A DNA stretch of 64,000 nt from positions 124,001 to 188,000 of the forward strand of contig NZ_JAHTKI010000016.1 in NCBI RefSeq assembly GCF_019145475.1, given 5' to 3'. The stretch's first letter is position 1. Each line of letters begins with the position of its first letter. The notes under the pieces were generated by a model. It worked only from the letters and a program-made list of their open reading frames with translations, searched no databases and had not been told where the DNA came from. This stretch comes from Pseudomonas botevensis (GTDB taxonomy: Bacteria; Pseudomonadota; Gammaproteobacteria; Pseudomonadales; Pseudomonadaceae). Shown here in pieces: positions 50,010 to 57,705 of the stretch. The position numbers were made by a program, and so were the translations under genes.

Positions 50010-50036
50010 TTTTATATTTCAATGTGGAATATAAAA
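50010..50036. repeat. AT-rich inverted repeat
   Basis: TTTTATATTTCA-ATG-TGGAATATAAAA, 12-bp arms with one mismatch, 8 bases after the PhnD-like stop and 93 bases before the ECF sigma gene. It could end the upstream transcript or be an operator for the sigma gene. Confidence 0.6.
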
Positions 50037-50129
50037 ATAAGATTTAAATATTATTAATGCATAAGGCTCCTTGCTAGGATCGCGCCACCGGACTACCGGA
50101 CATTCAGCGACCCTCACCCAGGAGCCCTT

Positions 50130-50681
50130 ATGTCCGGCGCCCACTCATCCCATTGCAAGTCTGTGGACGCGCTGTTCCGCGCCCACTACCGCTGGTTGTG
50201 CGAACGCCTGCGCCGGCACACCGGTGACGCGGCCAGCGCCGAAGACATCGCCGCCGAAACCTTCGCCCAACTGCTTCAGGCCCCGGGCCTGACCGCCATT
50301 CGTGAACCCCGCGCGTTGCTCACCACTATCGCTCAACGCCTGCTGTACCAAGCCTGGCGGCGCGGCGATCTGGAGCGGCGGCACCTGCAACAACTGCAAC
50401 TCGACGGTCCCGATCACGCCACTTCACCGGAAGAACTGGCGCACTTGGCCCAGACCCTGAACCGTCTGGATCACAGCCTGCAACGCCTGCCGGGCAAGGT
50501 GCGTTCGACCTTTCTGCTGGCGCGGATCGATGGCCTGACCTACCCGCAAATCGCCGCCGAGCTGGGCATCTCCCAGCGCTCGGTCAGCGTGTACATGACT
50601 CGTTCCCAGGCCTTGTGCGACCGCCACAGCGCCAACCAATCCGTGACTCGTCCCCAACTCCAAAACAAGAGGTCTGCATGA
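50130..50681 (+). CDS. ECF sigma factor
   Basis: RNA polymerase sigma factor, 183 residues, with sigma2 (about 15-80, LFRAHYRWLCERLRRHTGDAASAEDIAAETFAQLL; core GDAASAEDIAAETF) and sigma4 (about 115-165, RLPGKVRSTFLLARIDGLTYPQIAAELGIS; core TYPQIAAELGISQRS). Closest in style to FecI-like sigmas. No FecR-type anti-sigma and no TonB receptor are adjacent. Instead the stop (TGA) overlaps the ATG of a periplasmic binding-protein gene. CAGGAGCCCTT precedes the ATG. Its signal and target promoters are unknown. Confidence 0.9.
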   Translation: MSGAHSSHCKSVDALFRAHYRWLCERLRRHTGDAASAEDIAAETFAQLLQAPGLTAIREPRALLTTIAQRLLYQAWRRGDLERRHLQQLQLDGPDHATSPEELAHLAQTLNRLDHSLQRLPGKVRSTFLLARIDGLTYPQIAAELGISQRSVSVYMTRSQALCDRHSANQSVTRPQLQNKRSA

Positions 50682-51706
50682 GATCGATCAAAAAACTGCT
50701 CGGCGGCTCGCTGCTGGCCCTGACGCTGACGCTGACGCTGACGGCCGGCCATGCCATGGCGGCGGCGGAAAAAACCGCGCCGATCCACTTCGGTGACATC
50801 ACCTGGGAAAGCGGCAGCTTCATCACCGAAGTGCTGCGCCTGATCGTCGAAAAAGGCTACGGCTACCCGACCGACACCTTGCCGGGCAGCACCGTCAGCC
50901 TGGAAGCGGCGCTGGCGAAGAACGACATTCAAGTGATCGGCGAAGAGTGGGCGGGGCGCAGTCCGGCGTGGGTCAAGGCCTCCGCCGAGGGCAAGGTGTT
51001 CGGCCTCGGCGACACTGTGAAGGGCGCCACTGAGGGCTGGTGGGTGCCGGAGTATGTGATCAAGGGCGACCCGGAACGTGGCATCAAACCGCTGGCGCCG
51101 GAACTGAAATCCGTCGCTGATCTGCCGCGCTACAAGGACGTGTTCCGCGATCCTGAAGACCCGAATCGCGGACGCTTCCTCAACAGCCCGACCGGCTGGA
51201 CGTCGGAGATCGTCAACAGCCAGAAGCTCAAGGCGTATGCCCTGACCGACAGCTTCGTCAACTTCCGCACCGGCTCCGGCGCGGCGCTGGATGCCGAGGT
51301 GGCGTCGTCGATCAAACGCGGCAAACCGGTGCTGTTCTACTACTGGTCGCCGACGCCGCTGCTCGGCCGTTTCAAACTGGTGAAGCTGGATGAGCCGCCG
51401 TTCGACGCCGAAGCCTGGAAGACCCTGGCCGATGCCAACAACCCCAACCCGAAGGGTACTCGCTCGATGCCGGCGAGCCTGGCGATTGGCGTGTCGGCAC
51501 CGTTCAAGGCGCAATATCCGGAACTGGTGACGTTCTTTGAAAAGGTCGACCTGCCGATCGATCTGCTGAACCAGACCCTGGCCGGGATGAGCGAAAAGCG
51601 CCAGCAACCGCGCCAGGTCGCCGAGGCGTTCCTGCGCGATCAGCCTCAGGTGTGGAAAGCCTGGGTGCCGGGGGAAGTGGCGAGCAAGGTGTCCGGGAGT
51701 CTGTAG
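50678..51706 (+). CDS. Glycine-betaine/choline-type ABC substrate-binding protein
   Basis: Periplasmic binding protein of the OpuAC class, 342 residues. Signal peptide MRSIKKLLGGSLLALTLTLT... cleaved near HAMAAAEK; the mature part has PIHFGDITWESGSFITEVL (core GDITWESGSF), DTLPGSTVSLEAALAKNDI, and FYYWSPTPLLGRFKLVKL (aromatic ligand site). Its gene begins inside the sigma-factor stop (ATGA), so the two are translationally coupled. No permease or ATPase follows, so it may be an orphan receptor or serve a distant OpuABC-like transporter. A CTGACG repeat lies in the signal peptide. Confidence 0.87.
   Translation: MRSIKKLLGGSLLALTLTLTLTAGHAMAAAEKTAPIHFGDITWESGSFITEVLRLIVEKGYGYPTDTLPGSTVSLEAALAKNDIQVIGEEWAGRSPAWVKASAEGKVFGLGDTVKGATEGWWVPEYVIKGDPERGIKPLAPELKSVADLPRYKDVFRDPEDPNRGRFLNSPTGWTSEIVNSQKLKAYALTDSFVNFRTGSGAALDAEVASSIKRGKPVLFYYWSPTPLLGRFKLVKLDEPPFDAEAWKTLADANNPNPKGTRSMPASLAIGVSAPFKAQYPELVTFFEKVDLPIDLLNQTLAGMSEKRQQPRQVAEAFLRDQPQVWKAWVPGEVASKVSGSL
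50720..50743 (+). repeat. Four CTGACG repeats in a signal peptide
   Basis: Four exact copies of CTGACG encode Leu-Thr pairs in the hydrophobic core of the binding-protein signal peptide. Gain or loss of units keeps the frame but changes the core length. Confidence 0.85.
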
Positions 51707-51740
51707 TTCTTTTCTGAAATTTTCGTAGTGCTGTTCTGAT

Positions 51741-51825
51741 GCCTTCGCGGGCAAGCCGCTTCCACATGGGTTTTGTATGTACACAAACATCCAGTGTGGC
51801 AGTGGGCTTACCCACGAAAGCGTCC
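51741..51825. repeat. Diverged REP-like pair
   Basis: CCTTCGCGGGCAAGCCGCTT and GGCAGTGGGCTTACCCACGAA arms around an inner TGTATGTACA palindrome. More degenerate than the other REP pairs. Confidence 0.7.
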
Positions 51826-52281
51826 GCCGTCTCGACACGCATTCGCTGAACCGTTTCTTGTCCGAAAACCCCGCCGTACTGGCCGACTAGTGGCCTTGCG
51901 CAAGGCTTTGCGCTGTCTATGCTCACTCATAACTAACCATGTCGACCGCCATATCACGGCGTCTTGCTTCAACTTGGTCAGTTGCCAATCAAAGCTGCCA
52001 GAGTGCGCAATCCAAGGCACCGACACTTAACCGGCAAGGAGCATGTTTTTTTAAATGGAAGTTCTTCTGCATGTTAGGGCTGGCCCGCCACCGGGCTATC
52101 AAGAGACGGATGTCTTGATTAGAGCGTCGTTACATGGACTCTCCGATTAACCATCGTTTATCACCTGACAACTTCCTCCTGTGGAGGAATGCGTGTGCCT
52201 GTTCTGTGGACCGTCGTTTTCGATCTTTGAAAGACCTGAACTTTCATCCAATCAAAAGACCGCACGAAAGGTGATAGAGAC
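51826..52281 (+). promoter_or_regulatory. Long leader/promoter region of the PAS-MCP gene
   Basis: The 575 bases from 51707 to 52281 hold no clear gene. Besides the REP pair, they contain ATCAAGA/TCTTGAT (52098-52119), and a perfect stem TTCCTCC-TGT-GGAGGAA (52173-52189) whose right arm is a strong ribosome site for a 13-codon frame (52189-52230). The start of the PAS-MCP gene follows with GGTGATAGAGAC. Confidence 0.4.
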
Positions 52282-53601
52282 ATGTTCAACCTACATCACA
52301 AGGCTGACTTGCAGGAAATCGAGCGTTTCAGCTGTGCCTTGACCGAAACCAACGCCAAGCTGGCGGCGATCAGCCGTTCGATGGCGATGATCGAATTCAC
52401 CCCGGACGGCATTGTTCTGGATGCCAATGACAACTTCTGCAAGACCATGGGGTACACCGCCGAAGATGTGCGTGGCAAACATCACCGGATCTTTTGTGAA
52501 GAGGTGTTTTACCGCAGCGAGGAGTACGCAAAACTGTGGCGCGACCTGGCCCGTGGCGATCCCATCAGCGGCACTTTTCTGCGCCTGGACAAGAGTGGTC
52601 GGGAAATCTGGCTGGAAGCCAGTTATATGCCGGTGTATGACCAGGACAGGCAAGTTCGCAGCGTGATCAAAGTGGCCTCGGACATCACTGCACGGGTCAA
52701 CAAGGAACACGAAGAGGAAAGTATGCTGGCGGCGATCGGTCGTTCGATGGCGGTGATCGAGTTCACCCCGGAAGGCAATGTGATTACCGCCAACGAAAAC
52801 TTCCTCAAGACCATGCAATATTCGCTCGGCGAAATCGTCGGGCATCATCACAGCTTGTTCTGCCATCGTGTCGAAGCCGAGTCGGCGCAATACAAGGCGT
52901 TCTGGGCCTCGCTCAATCGCGGCGAATATCACTCCCACCGTTTCGAGCGCAAGAACAAGTCCGGGCAGACGGTTTACCTCGAGGCCTCCTACAACCCGCT
53001 GTTCGACGCCAAGGGTCGCTTGTACAAGGTGGTGAAGTTCGCCAGCGACATCACCCATCAGATGACCACGTTGCAGACCGCTGCCGAATCGGCCCACAGC
53101 ACTTCGGTACAAAACGACGCCTGCGCGCAAAAAGGCTCACAGGTCGTGCAGCAAACGGTGCAGATCATTCAGGACATTTCCCGCGATCTGAACGAAGCGG
53201 CGCTGAGTATCGATGCGGTGAGCAAGCAGTCGGACATCATCGGCACCATCGTCCAGACCATTCGCGGAATCGCCGACCAGACCAACCTGCTGGCGCTAAA
53301 CGCAGCCATCGAAGCGGCGCGGGCCGGCGAGCATGGGCGTGGGTTTGCGGTGGTGGCGGACGAAGTGCGCAGCCTGGCGGCACGTACCAGTCAGGCGACC
53401 GTGGAAATCGTCGAGGTGGTGCGCAAGAACCACGATCTGTCGTTGAGCGCGGTGTCGAGCATGCAATCGAGTCTGAGCCGCACCGGGCTGGGCGTGGAAC
53501 TGGCGAACGAGGCGGGGGATGCGATCCGCGAAATCCAGCAGGGCTCGCGGCATGTGGTGGATGCGATCAGTCAGTTCAACGAAACCCTGCAACTGAACTG
53601 A
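52282..53601 (+). CDS. Soluble PAS-PAS-MCP signalling protein (BdlA-like)
   Basis: Cytoplasmic chemoreceptor-like protein of 439 residues without membrane segments. Two PAS domains (about 25-145 and 150-270; each with MIEFTPDG/VIEFTPEG, then GKHHRIFC/GHHHSLFC) are followed by an MCP domain with the hairpin tip IADQTNLLALNAAIEAARAG (about 332-352). The architecture is that of P. aeruginosa BdlA, which drives biofilm dispersal; PAS domains of this type often hold haem or sense redox. No clear methylation-site helices of full length, so adaptation may be limited. Function as BdlA is inference from architecture. Confidence 0.85.
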   Translation: MFNLHHKADLQEIERFSCALTETNAKLAAISRSMAMIEFTPDGIVLDANDNFCKTMGYTAEDVRGKHHRIFCEEVFYRSEEYAKLWRDLARGDPISGTFLRLDKSGREIWLEASYMPVYDQDRQVRSVIKVASDITARVNKEHEEESMLAAIGRSMAVIEFTPEGNVITANENFLKTMQYSLGEIVGHHHSLFCHRVEAESAQYKAFWASLNRGEYHSHRFERKNKSGQTVYLEASYNPLFDAKGRLYKVVKFASDITHQMTTLQTAAESAHSTSVQNDACAQKGSQVVQQTVQIIQDISRDLNEAALSIDAVSKQSDIIGTIVQTIRGIADQTNLLALNAAIEAARAGEHGRGFAVVADEVRSLAARTSQATVEIVEVVRKNHDLSLSAVSSMQSSLSRTGLGVELANEAGDAIREIQQGSRHVVDAISQFNETLQLN

Positions 53602-53620
53602 ATACGCCTGGACACCGAAG

Positions 53621-53652
53621 CGAATGAGGGAGCAGATCGGCTCCCTCATTCG
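53621..53652. terminator. Shared hairpin between convergent genes
   Basis: CGAATGAGGGAGC-AGATCG-GCTCCCTCATTCG, perfect 13-bp arms without T tract, between the PAS-MCP stop and the stop of the next minus-strand gene. Confidence 0.7.
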
Positions 53653-53663
53653 CAAGGGCGAGC

Positions 53664-54227
53664 TCAGAGAGACGCGAGAAACTTCTGCGCGACCTTGTCG
53701 CTGTCCTTGGCGTCGTTGGCGTTCGGGTTCTGCTTTTGCGCCTCCGCCAGTTTCATCTTGTCCTGCAAGCGCTCGGCGATCTCTTTGCCGATGGCCAGTT
53801 GTTTCTCCGGCGGCATGGCTTTGATGTCGTCCTCGGTCAGGCCCATTTCCTTCAGGATACTGTCGCGCAAACGCTGTTCCGGCGTTTTGCTCATGTAGTC
53901 CTTGAATTCTTCGGTGGCCGTGGTGCCGGTGGTTTTGCTTTGAGAGGCATCGGCGGTTTGCAGACCGACGCGGGTCTTGGCGAACGCTTCGTCGACGTTG
54001 TCGCTGATGCGCGTGGCTTCGCTGACTTGCTGGGTCGCCAGTTGCGTCGCCGATTCCTGCACTTTGGAGGTGGCTTCGGCGGTTTGCGCCTGGGCCTGGT
54101 TTTGCAGGGTTTGCAACATCGCGCCATGCAGGCCGCTTTGCAGACCGGCAGCGGCGGTGGTCGTCGCGTCGTCATTCAGATGCTTGGGCAGGTGAATGAT
54201 GGGCTGTTGTTTTGCACTGACCAACAT
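53664..54227 (-). CDS. Hypothetical protein, Gln/Ala/Thr-rich
   Basis: 187-residue protein I do not recognise. It begins MLVSAKQQPIIHLPKHLND, has a long middle rich in Gln, Ala, Thr and Ser (LQTLQNQAQAQTAEATSKVQ, probable coiled coil, about 38-80), and a charged helical C-terminus with SILKEMGLTEDDIKAMPPEKQ and a Lys/Asp-rich tail. No signal peptide or membrane segment. The alternating Gln/Ala pattern resembles secretion-chaperone or phage-tail-like accessory proteins, but nothing decides this. AAGGTCTACTCATC precedes the ATG. Single-gene unit between two hairpins. Confidence 0.72.
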   Translation of the reverse strand: MLVSAKQQPIIHLPKHLNDDATTTAAAGLQSGLHGAMLQTLQNQAQAQTAEATSKVQESATQLATQQVSEATRISDNVDEAFAKTRVGLQTADASQSKTTGTTATEEFKDYMSKTPEQRLRDSILKEMGLTEDDIKAMPPEKQLAIGKEIAERLQDKMKLAEAQKQNPNANDAKDSDKVAQKFLASL

Positions 54228-54381
54228 GATGAGTAGACCTTGTGGTAATGACTGTCAGGGCAACCGCAGCAATTACCGTGCCTTTTTAATAATTGCTTTT
54301 ATTTCAATGAGTTAAATTTCGGTAGGCGAGGGCGGAGCGGTCATCTCTTGCCGATGGGCGGCAGGCGATGACCGTCGCCCG

Positions 54382-54816
54382 TCACACCACCGGGTCCGGC
54401 AGCGCCGACGCCGGCAGACCGAACACCCGGTCGAACAGCCAGTTGAAGGCGAAGGTGTAGCAGGGGATGAACACGATCAGCGCCAGATCCAGCAGGAACG
54501 CCTGCACCAGGCTGATGTTCATCCACCAGGCGATCAGCGGGATCAGGAACACGATCAGCGTCAGTTGGAAACCGACGGCGTGGGCGATGCGTCGTTTGAC
54601 CGTGCGGGTGCGCGATGTCTGGCGAATTTCCCAGCGTTCGAACAGCGAGGTGTAAATGAAATTCCAGGTCACGGCGATGGTGGTGATGATTACCGCCAAG
54701 GGGCCGGTGCTACCGGGCGAAGTGCCGGACAACAGCGCCAGGCCGAGGGCGGAGAAGGTCATGCCGATCACTTCATAGAGCGACACGTAGACCAGTTTGC
54801 GTTTGACGCCTTGCAT
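54382..54816 (-). CDS. PACE-family multidrug/biocide efflux transporter
   Basis: Small inner-membrane proton-driven exporter of 144 residues with four membrane helices in two repeats of the bacterial transmembrane-pair domain: VKRKLVYVSLYEVIGMTFSAL (core SLYEVIGM) and RIAHAVGFQLTLIVFLIPLIAWW (core HAVGFQLTLI). The conserved Glu in YEVIG fits the AceI proton site. Likely substrates are biocides such as chlorhexidine or natural polyamines. It is divergent from a LysR gene, the usual arrangement for control of PACE genes. AAAGAGG precedes the ATG. Confidence 0.9.
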   Translation of the reverse strand: MQGVKRKLVYVSLYEVIGMTFSALGLALLSGTSPGSTGPLAVIITTIAVTWNFIYTSLFERWEIRQTSRTRTVKRRIAHAVGFQLTLIVFLIPLIAWWMNISLVQAFLLDLALIVFIPCYTFAFNWLFDRVFGLPASALPDPVV

Positions 54817-54925
54817 GGGGTTTGCCTCTTTCGTATGACGGGGGTGGCGAAGGCGGCGAAAGATAGCTTCAATAGTGATGACAGAAAAAGTCAGAAGCTT
54901 TCAGATTTATTGACAGGTTGATGAA

Positions 54926-55798
54926 GTGAATTTCAACAGCGACAGCATCGAATTGTTCCTCGCGGTCATCGAACGTGGATCGTTCTCCGCCGCTGCCCGA
55001 GCCTTGGGCAAAGTCCCTTCGGCGGTGAGCATGGGCATTGGCAACCTGGAGGCCGAACTCGGCTATCCGTTGTTCGACCGAAGTCATCGCGAACCGCAAC
55101 CCACGGCGATGGCCCTGTCATTGCTGCCTCACGCGCGGCTGATTGCCGGGCAGCTCAAGCAATTGCAGGTGCATGCGGTGGAGCTGTCGTCGGGGCTCGA
55201 GAGCAAGCTGTCGATCGGGGTGGTTGCGGACATCGACCGGCGGCGTTTGATGGCGGCGATCAAGGTGATTGCCGAGCGTCACCCCTTGCTCGATATCGAG
55301 GTACTGACCGCGCCCCAGGATGATGTGCTGGGGCTGTTGCACAGCGGTCGGGTCAGCCTCTGTCTGGCGTTCGCCGGTTTGAGCATGAACGCGCTGGAGC
55401 GGTTTCAGTTCGTCGGCAGCGAACGGATGATTGCCACGCTGGCGGCGGACAGTCCGCTGTTGCAGGGGCAGAATCTGTTTCTTGAGGATCTGGTGCATGT
55501 GCGGCAGATCATTGTCGCCAGTCGGGACTTGCCGATCAGCGAAACCCGGCCGCTGGTGGCCGAATCCCATTGGCGTACCGATAATCTGGAGACGGCGCTG
55601 GAGATGGTCGAGGCGGGGTTGGGCTGGGGCAATTTTCCGCTGTCGGTGGTGCAGTCGCGGCTGGATTCGGGGCGGCTGAAACGACTGAATTTTCGCAACA
55701 TCGAGAACGGCCTGATCCTGCCGGTGCATGCGGTGTGGCTCAAGCGCCAGCCGTTGCAGAAAGGCGCGTTGGCGCTGGTCGAGTGCCTCGGTCGCTGA
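54926..55798 (+). CDS. LysR-family transcriptional regulator
   Basis: 290-residue LTTR with N-terminal winged helix (about 1-65, LFLAVIERGSFSAAARALGKVPSAVS; core GSFSAAARALGKVPS) and a C-terminal effector-binding domain (about 90-285). It lies 109 bases from the divergent PACE pump gene and very probably controls it. It starts at GTG or ATG near 54926 (MNFNSDSIELFLAV is the usual LTTR opening). A palindromic LTTR site is not obvious in the short intergenic region. Confidence 0.9.
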   Translation: MNFNSDSIELFLAVIERGSFSAAARALGKVPSAVSMGIGNLEAELGYPLFDRSHREPQPTAMALSLLPHARLIAGQLKQLQVHAVELSSGLESKLSIGVVADIDRRRLMAAIKVIAERHPLLDIEVLTAPQDDVLGLLHSGRVSLCLAFAGLSMNALERFQFVGSERMIATLAADSPLLQGQNLFLEDLVHVRQIIVASRDLPISETRPLVAESHWRTDNLETALEMVEAGLGWGNFPLSVVQSRLDSGRLKRLNFRNIENGLILPVHAVWLKRQPLQKGALALVECLGR

Positions 55799-55811
55799 GA
55801 TTCGATTGAGC

Positions 55812-55836
55812 GGGGAGCGGACAAGCCCGCTCCCGT
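55812..55836. repeat. Single REP-type palindrome
   Basis: CGGGGAGCGG...CCCGCTCCCG half-element between the convergent LysR and gntR genes, likely a shared 3' stem. Confidence 0.6.
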
Positions 55837-55841
55837 CAGGG

Positions 55842-56873
55842 TCAGCTGCTTTCGCGTACCTTCAATTCGAAACCCATGTCCTCCACCGGCCGCGCCACGC
55901 TGTTGCCGGCCATCAGCGTCAGCATCTGCTCCGCCGCGCGCCGGCCAATCGCCTCGCGCGGGGTGTTGATGCTGCTCAGGCGGGGGACCATGTGCTCCGA
56001 CATCGGCAGGTCGTTGAAACCGAGGATCGCCACCTGCTCGGGAATCCGGATGCCGTGGCGCAAGGCTTCGAGCAGCGCGCCCTGGGCCAGGTCGTCGTTG
56101 CCGAAGAAGATCGCGTCGACATCCGGATGCGCCGCCAGCAGTTGCAGGAACAACTCGCCACCCAGGCCCACCGACGAAGCGCGCGGCGTCAGCACTTCGA
56201 GATCCGGGTCATAGCGACCGGCCTTCTGCAAGGCTTTGCGGAAACCTTCGCCCCGCAGCAGGGTGCGCTGATCGAGTTGCGCGCCGATGTAGGCCAGGCG
56301 CTGGCGGCCACGGGACAGCAAATGCTCGGCTGCCGTTTCACCGGCGCTGAGTTGGGAGAAGCCGACGCAGTTCACACCGGCGGCGCTGTCCAGCTCCATC
56401 ATGTAGACGCAGGGAATATTGCTGGCCTCGATCATCCGCCGCGAACTTTCGGTGCGGTCGAAGCCGGTCAGCAGCAGGCCGCGCGGCTGGTAGGCCATGT
56501 AGTTGCGCAGGAGTTTTTCTTCTTCATCGCGCGAGTAGTGGAAGTTGCCGATCAGCACCTCGAAGCCCTTGGGCGTCAGGACTCGATGGATGGCTTCCAG
56601 GGTGTCGATGAACAACAGGTTGGACAACGAAGGCACCAGCACCACCACCGAATGGCTCTGGGCCGAGGCCAGGGCGCGGGCGGCGGGGTTGACCACGTAG
56701 TTGAGTTCAAGGGCGGCTTTCTGGACTTTTTCCACCAGTTCGGTGGCGACCGTACTCACCCCACGCAACGCGCGCGAGGCGGTAATCGGGCTGACTCCGG
56801 CCAGTCGGGCGACTTCGTTGAGAGTGGGACGGCCGGTGGTGCGGGTATTTTTATCGTTTTTAGGGGTGGTCAT
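55842..56873 (-). CDS. gntR: LacI-family gluconate repressor GntR
   Basis: Repressor of gluconate uptake and phosphorylation, 343 residues. N-terminal LacI helix-turn-helix (TLNEVARLAGVSPITASRALRG, core EVARLAGVSPITASRAL) and a periplasmic-binding-like effector domain (VVVLVPSLSNLLF, AIFFGNDDLAQGALLEAL, ILGFNDLPMSEHM). ATG 56873 is chosen over an upstream TTG. One copy of the operator AAGGTAGCGCTGTC lies 33 bases before it and another 19 bases before the divergent kinase gene, so it should repress both itself and gntK. P. aeruginosa counterpart: PA2320. Confidence 0.92.
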   Translation of the reverse strand: MTTPKNDKNTRTTGRPTLNEVARLAGVSPITASRALRGVSTVATELVEKVQKAALELNYVVNPAARALASAQSHSVVVLVPSLSNLLFIDTLEAIHRVLTPKGFEVLIGNFHYSRDEEEKLLRNYMAYQPRGLLLTGFDRTESSRRMIEASNIPCVYMMELDSAAGVNCVGFSQLSAGETAAEHLLSRGRQRLAYIGAQLDQRTLLRGEGFRKALQKAGRYDPDLEVLTPRASSVGLGGELFLQLLAAHPDVDAIFFGNDDLAQGALLEALRHGIRIPEQVAILGFNDLPMSEHMVPRLSSINTPREAIGRRAAEQMLTLMAGNSVARPVEDMGFELKVRESS

Positions 56874-56905
56874 CGGGCGGCTTGCCAAACAAAAATCAAG
56901 GCACT

Positions 56906-56920
56906 AAGGTAGCGCTGTCC
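56906..56920. promoter_or_regulatory. GntR operator copy 1 (gntR side)
   Basis: AAGGTAGCGCTGTCC, centred on AGCGCT, 33 bases before gntR. The same sequence recurs at 57058 and, with one change, at 57635. Confidence 0.75.
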
Positions 56921-57057
56921 AGATGCAGCTGCAAATGCGTGAGCGGGGTCCTGCCTGATCCTCGCTTTTTGGCGTCCGGAGCGAACCTGCTGCAACCCAA
57001 AAAAACGACAAGAAGGCGTCGGCAACTTCTGCCTGTGCACTAGAGTCATAGCTAGCA

Positions 57058-57072
57058 AAGGTAGCGCTGTCT
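57058..57072. promoter_or_regulatory. GntR operator copy 2 (gntK side)
   Basis: AAGGTAGCGCTGTCT, 18 bases before gntK; mirror position to copy 1 in the divergent promoter region. Confidence 0.75.
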
Positions 57073-57089
57073 GCGCGCTGAGGTGTTAC

Positions 57090-57623
57090 ATGAATCATCC
57101 CATCACCGCCCTGGTCATCATGGGCGTTGCCGGTTGCGGCAAGACGTGCGTCAGCGAGGCCCTGTGCCAATTGAGCGGCGCCACTGCCATTGAAGGCGAT
57201 ACTTTTCATCCGGCCGCCAACATCGAAAAGATGAGCGCGGGGATCCCCCTGAACGACGAAGACCGTGCCGGCTGGCTCGACAGCCTGTGCGACGAACTGC
57301 GCCGCGTCGACGCCCGTGGCGAACGCCCGGTGCTGACCTGCTCGGCCCTCAAGCACATTTACCGCGAACGCCTGCGCAGTGCCTTGCCGGGCCTGGGTTT
57401 CGTATTCCTTGAGCTGACGCCCGAAGTGGCCGCCGAGCGTGTGTCCCACCGCCCCGGCCATTTCATGCCGGCCACGCTGATCGAAAGCCAGTTCGCCACC
57501 CTCGAGTCGCCCAAGGGCGAGCCGCTGACCCTGGCATTGAACGCTTCGGTCCACAGCGTCGAGGAACTCGCGGCCCAGGCTCACCAATGGTGGCAGGCCA
57601 ACGGCCTGAAACAGGCGGTATGA
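57090..57623 (+). CDS. gntK: Gluconokinase
   Basis: Phosphorylates gluconate to 6-phosphogluconate, feeding Edd. 177 residues, usual length. Walker A VMGVAGCGKTCVSEAL (about 12), EGDTFHPAANIEKMSAGIPL (core GDTFHPAANIEKMS, about 35) and LTCSALKHIYRERLR (about 78) are GntK hallmarks; RPGHFMP lies near 125. ATG follows the operator closely, so GntR binding would block its promoter. Known also as gnuK. Confidence 0.95.
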   Translation: MNHPITALVIMGVAGCGKTCVSEALCQLSGATAIEGDTFHPAANIEKMSAGIPLNDEDRAGWLDSLCDELRRVDARGERPVLTCSALKHIYRERLRSALPGLGFVFLELTPEVAAERVSHRPGHFMPATLIESQFATLESPKGEPLTLALNASVHSVEELAAQAHQWWQANGLKQAV

Positions 57624-57634
57624 GTGTGCTTGTG

Positions 57635-57649
57635 AAGATAGCGCTGTCC
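57635..57649. promoter_or_regulatory. GntR operator copy 3 (gntT side)
   Basis: AAGATAGCGCTGTCC in the 82-base gap between gntK and the permease gene, implying an extra GntR-controlled promoter or internal roadblock. Confidence 0.7.
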
Positions 57650-57705
57650 TTTCGGCTTCTGTTCAACCCGCTTTAATAACAACAACAAACCAGGAGACAC
57701 CCCCA

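Noticed and set aside
51773..52030. 85-codon frame before the PAS-MCP gene
   Set aside because: Runs through the diverged REP pair, has no ribosome site, and encodes a Cys/Arg-rich unlikely protein.
52055..52150. 31-codon frame starting ATGGAAGTTC after an AAGGAGC site
   Set aside because: The ribosome site is about 15 bases away and better placed for a three-codon frame; no support for a product.
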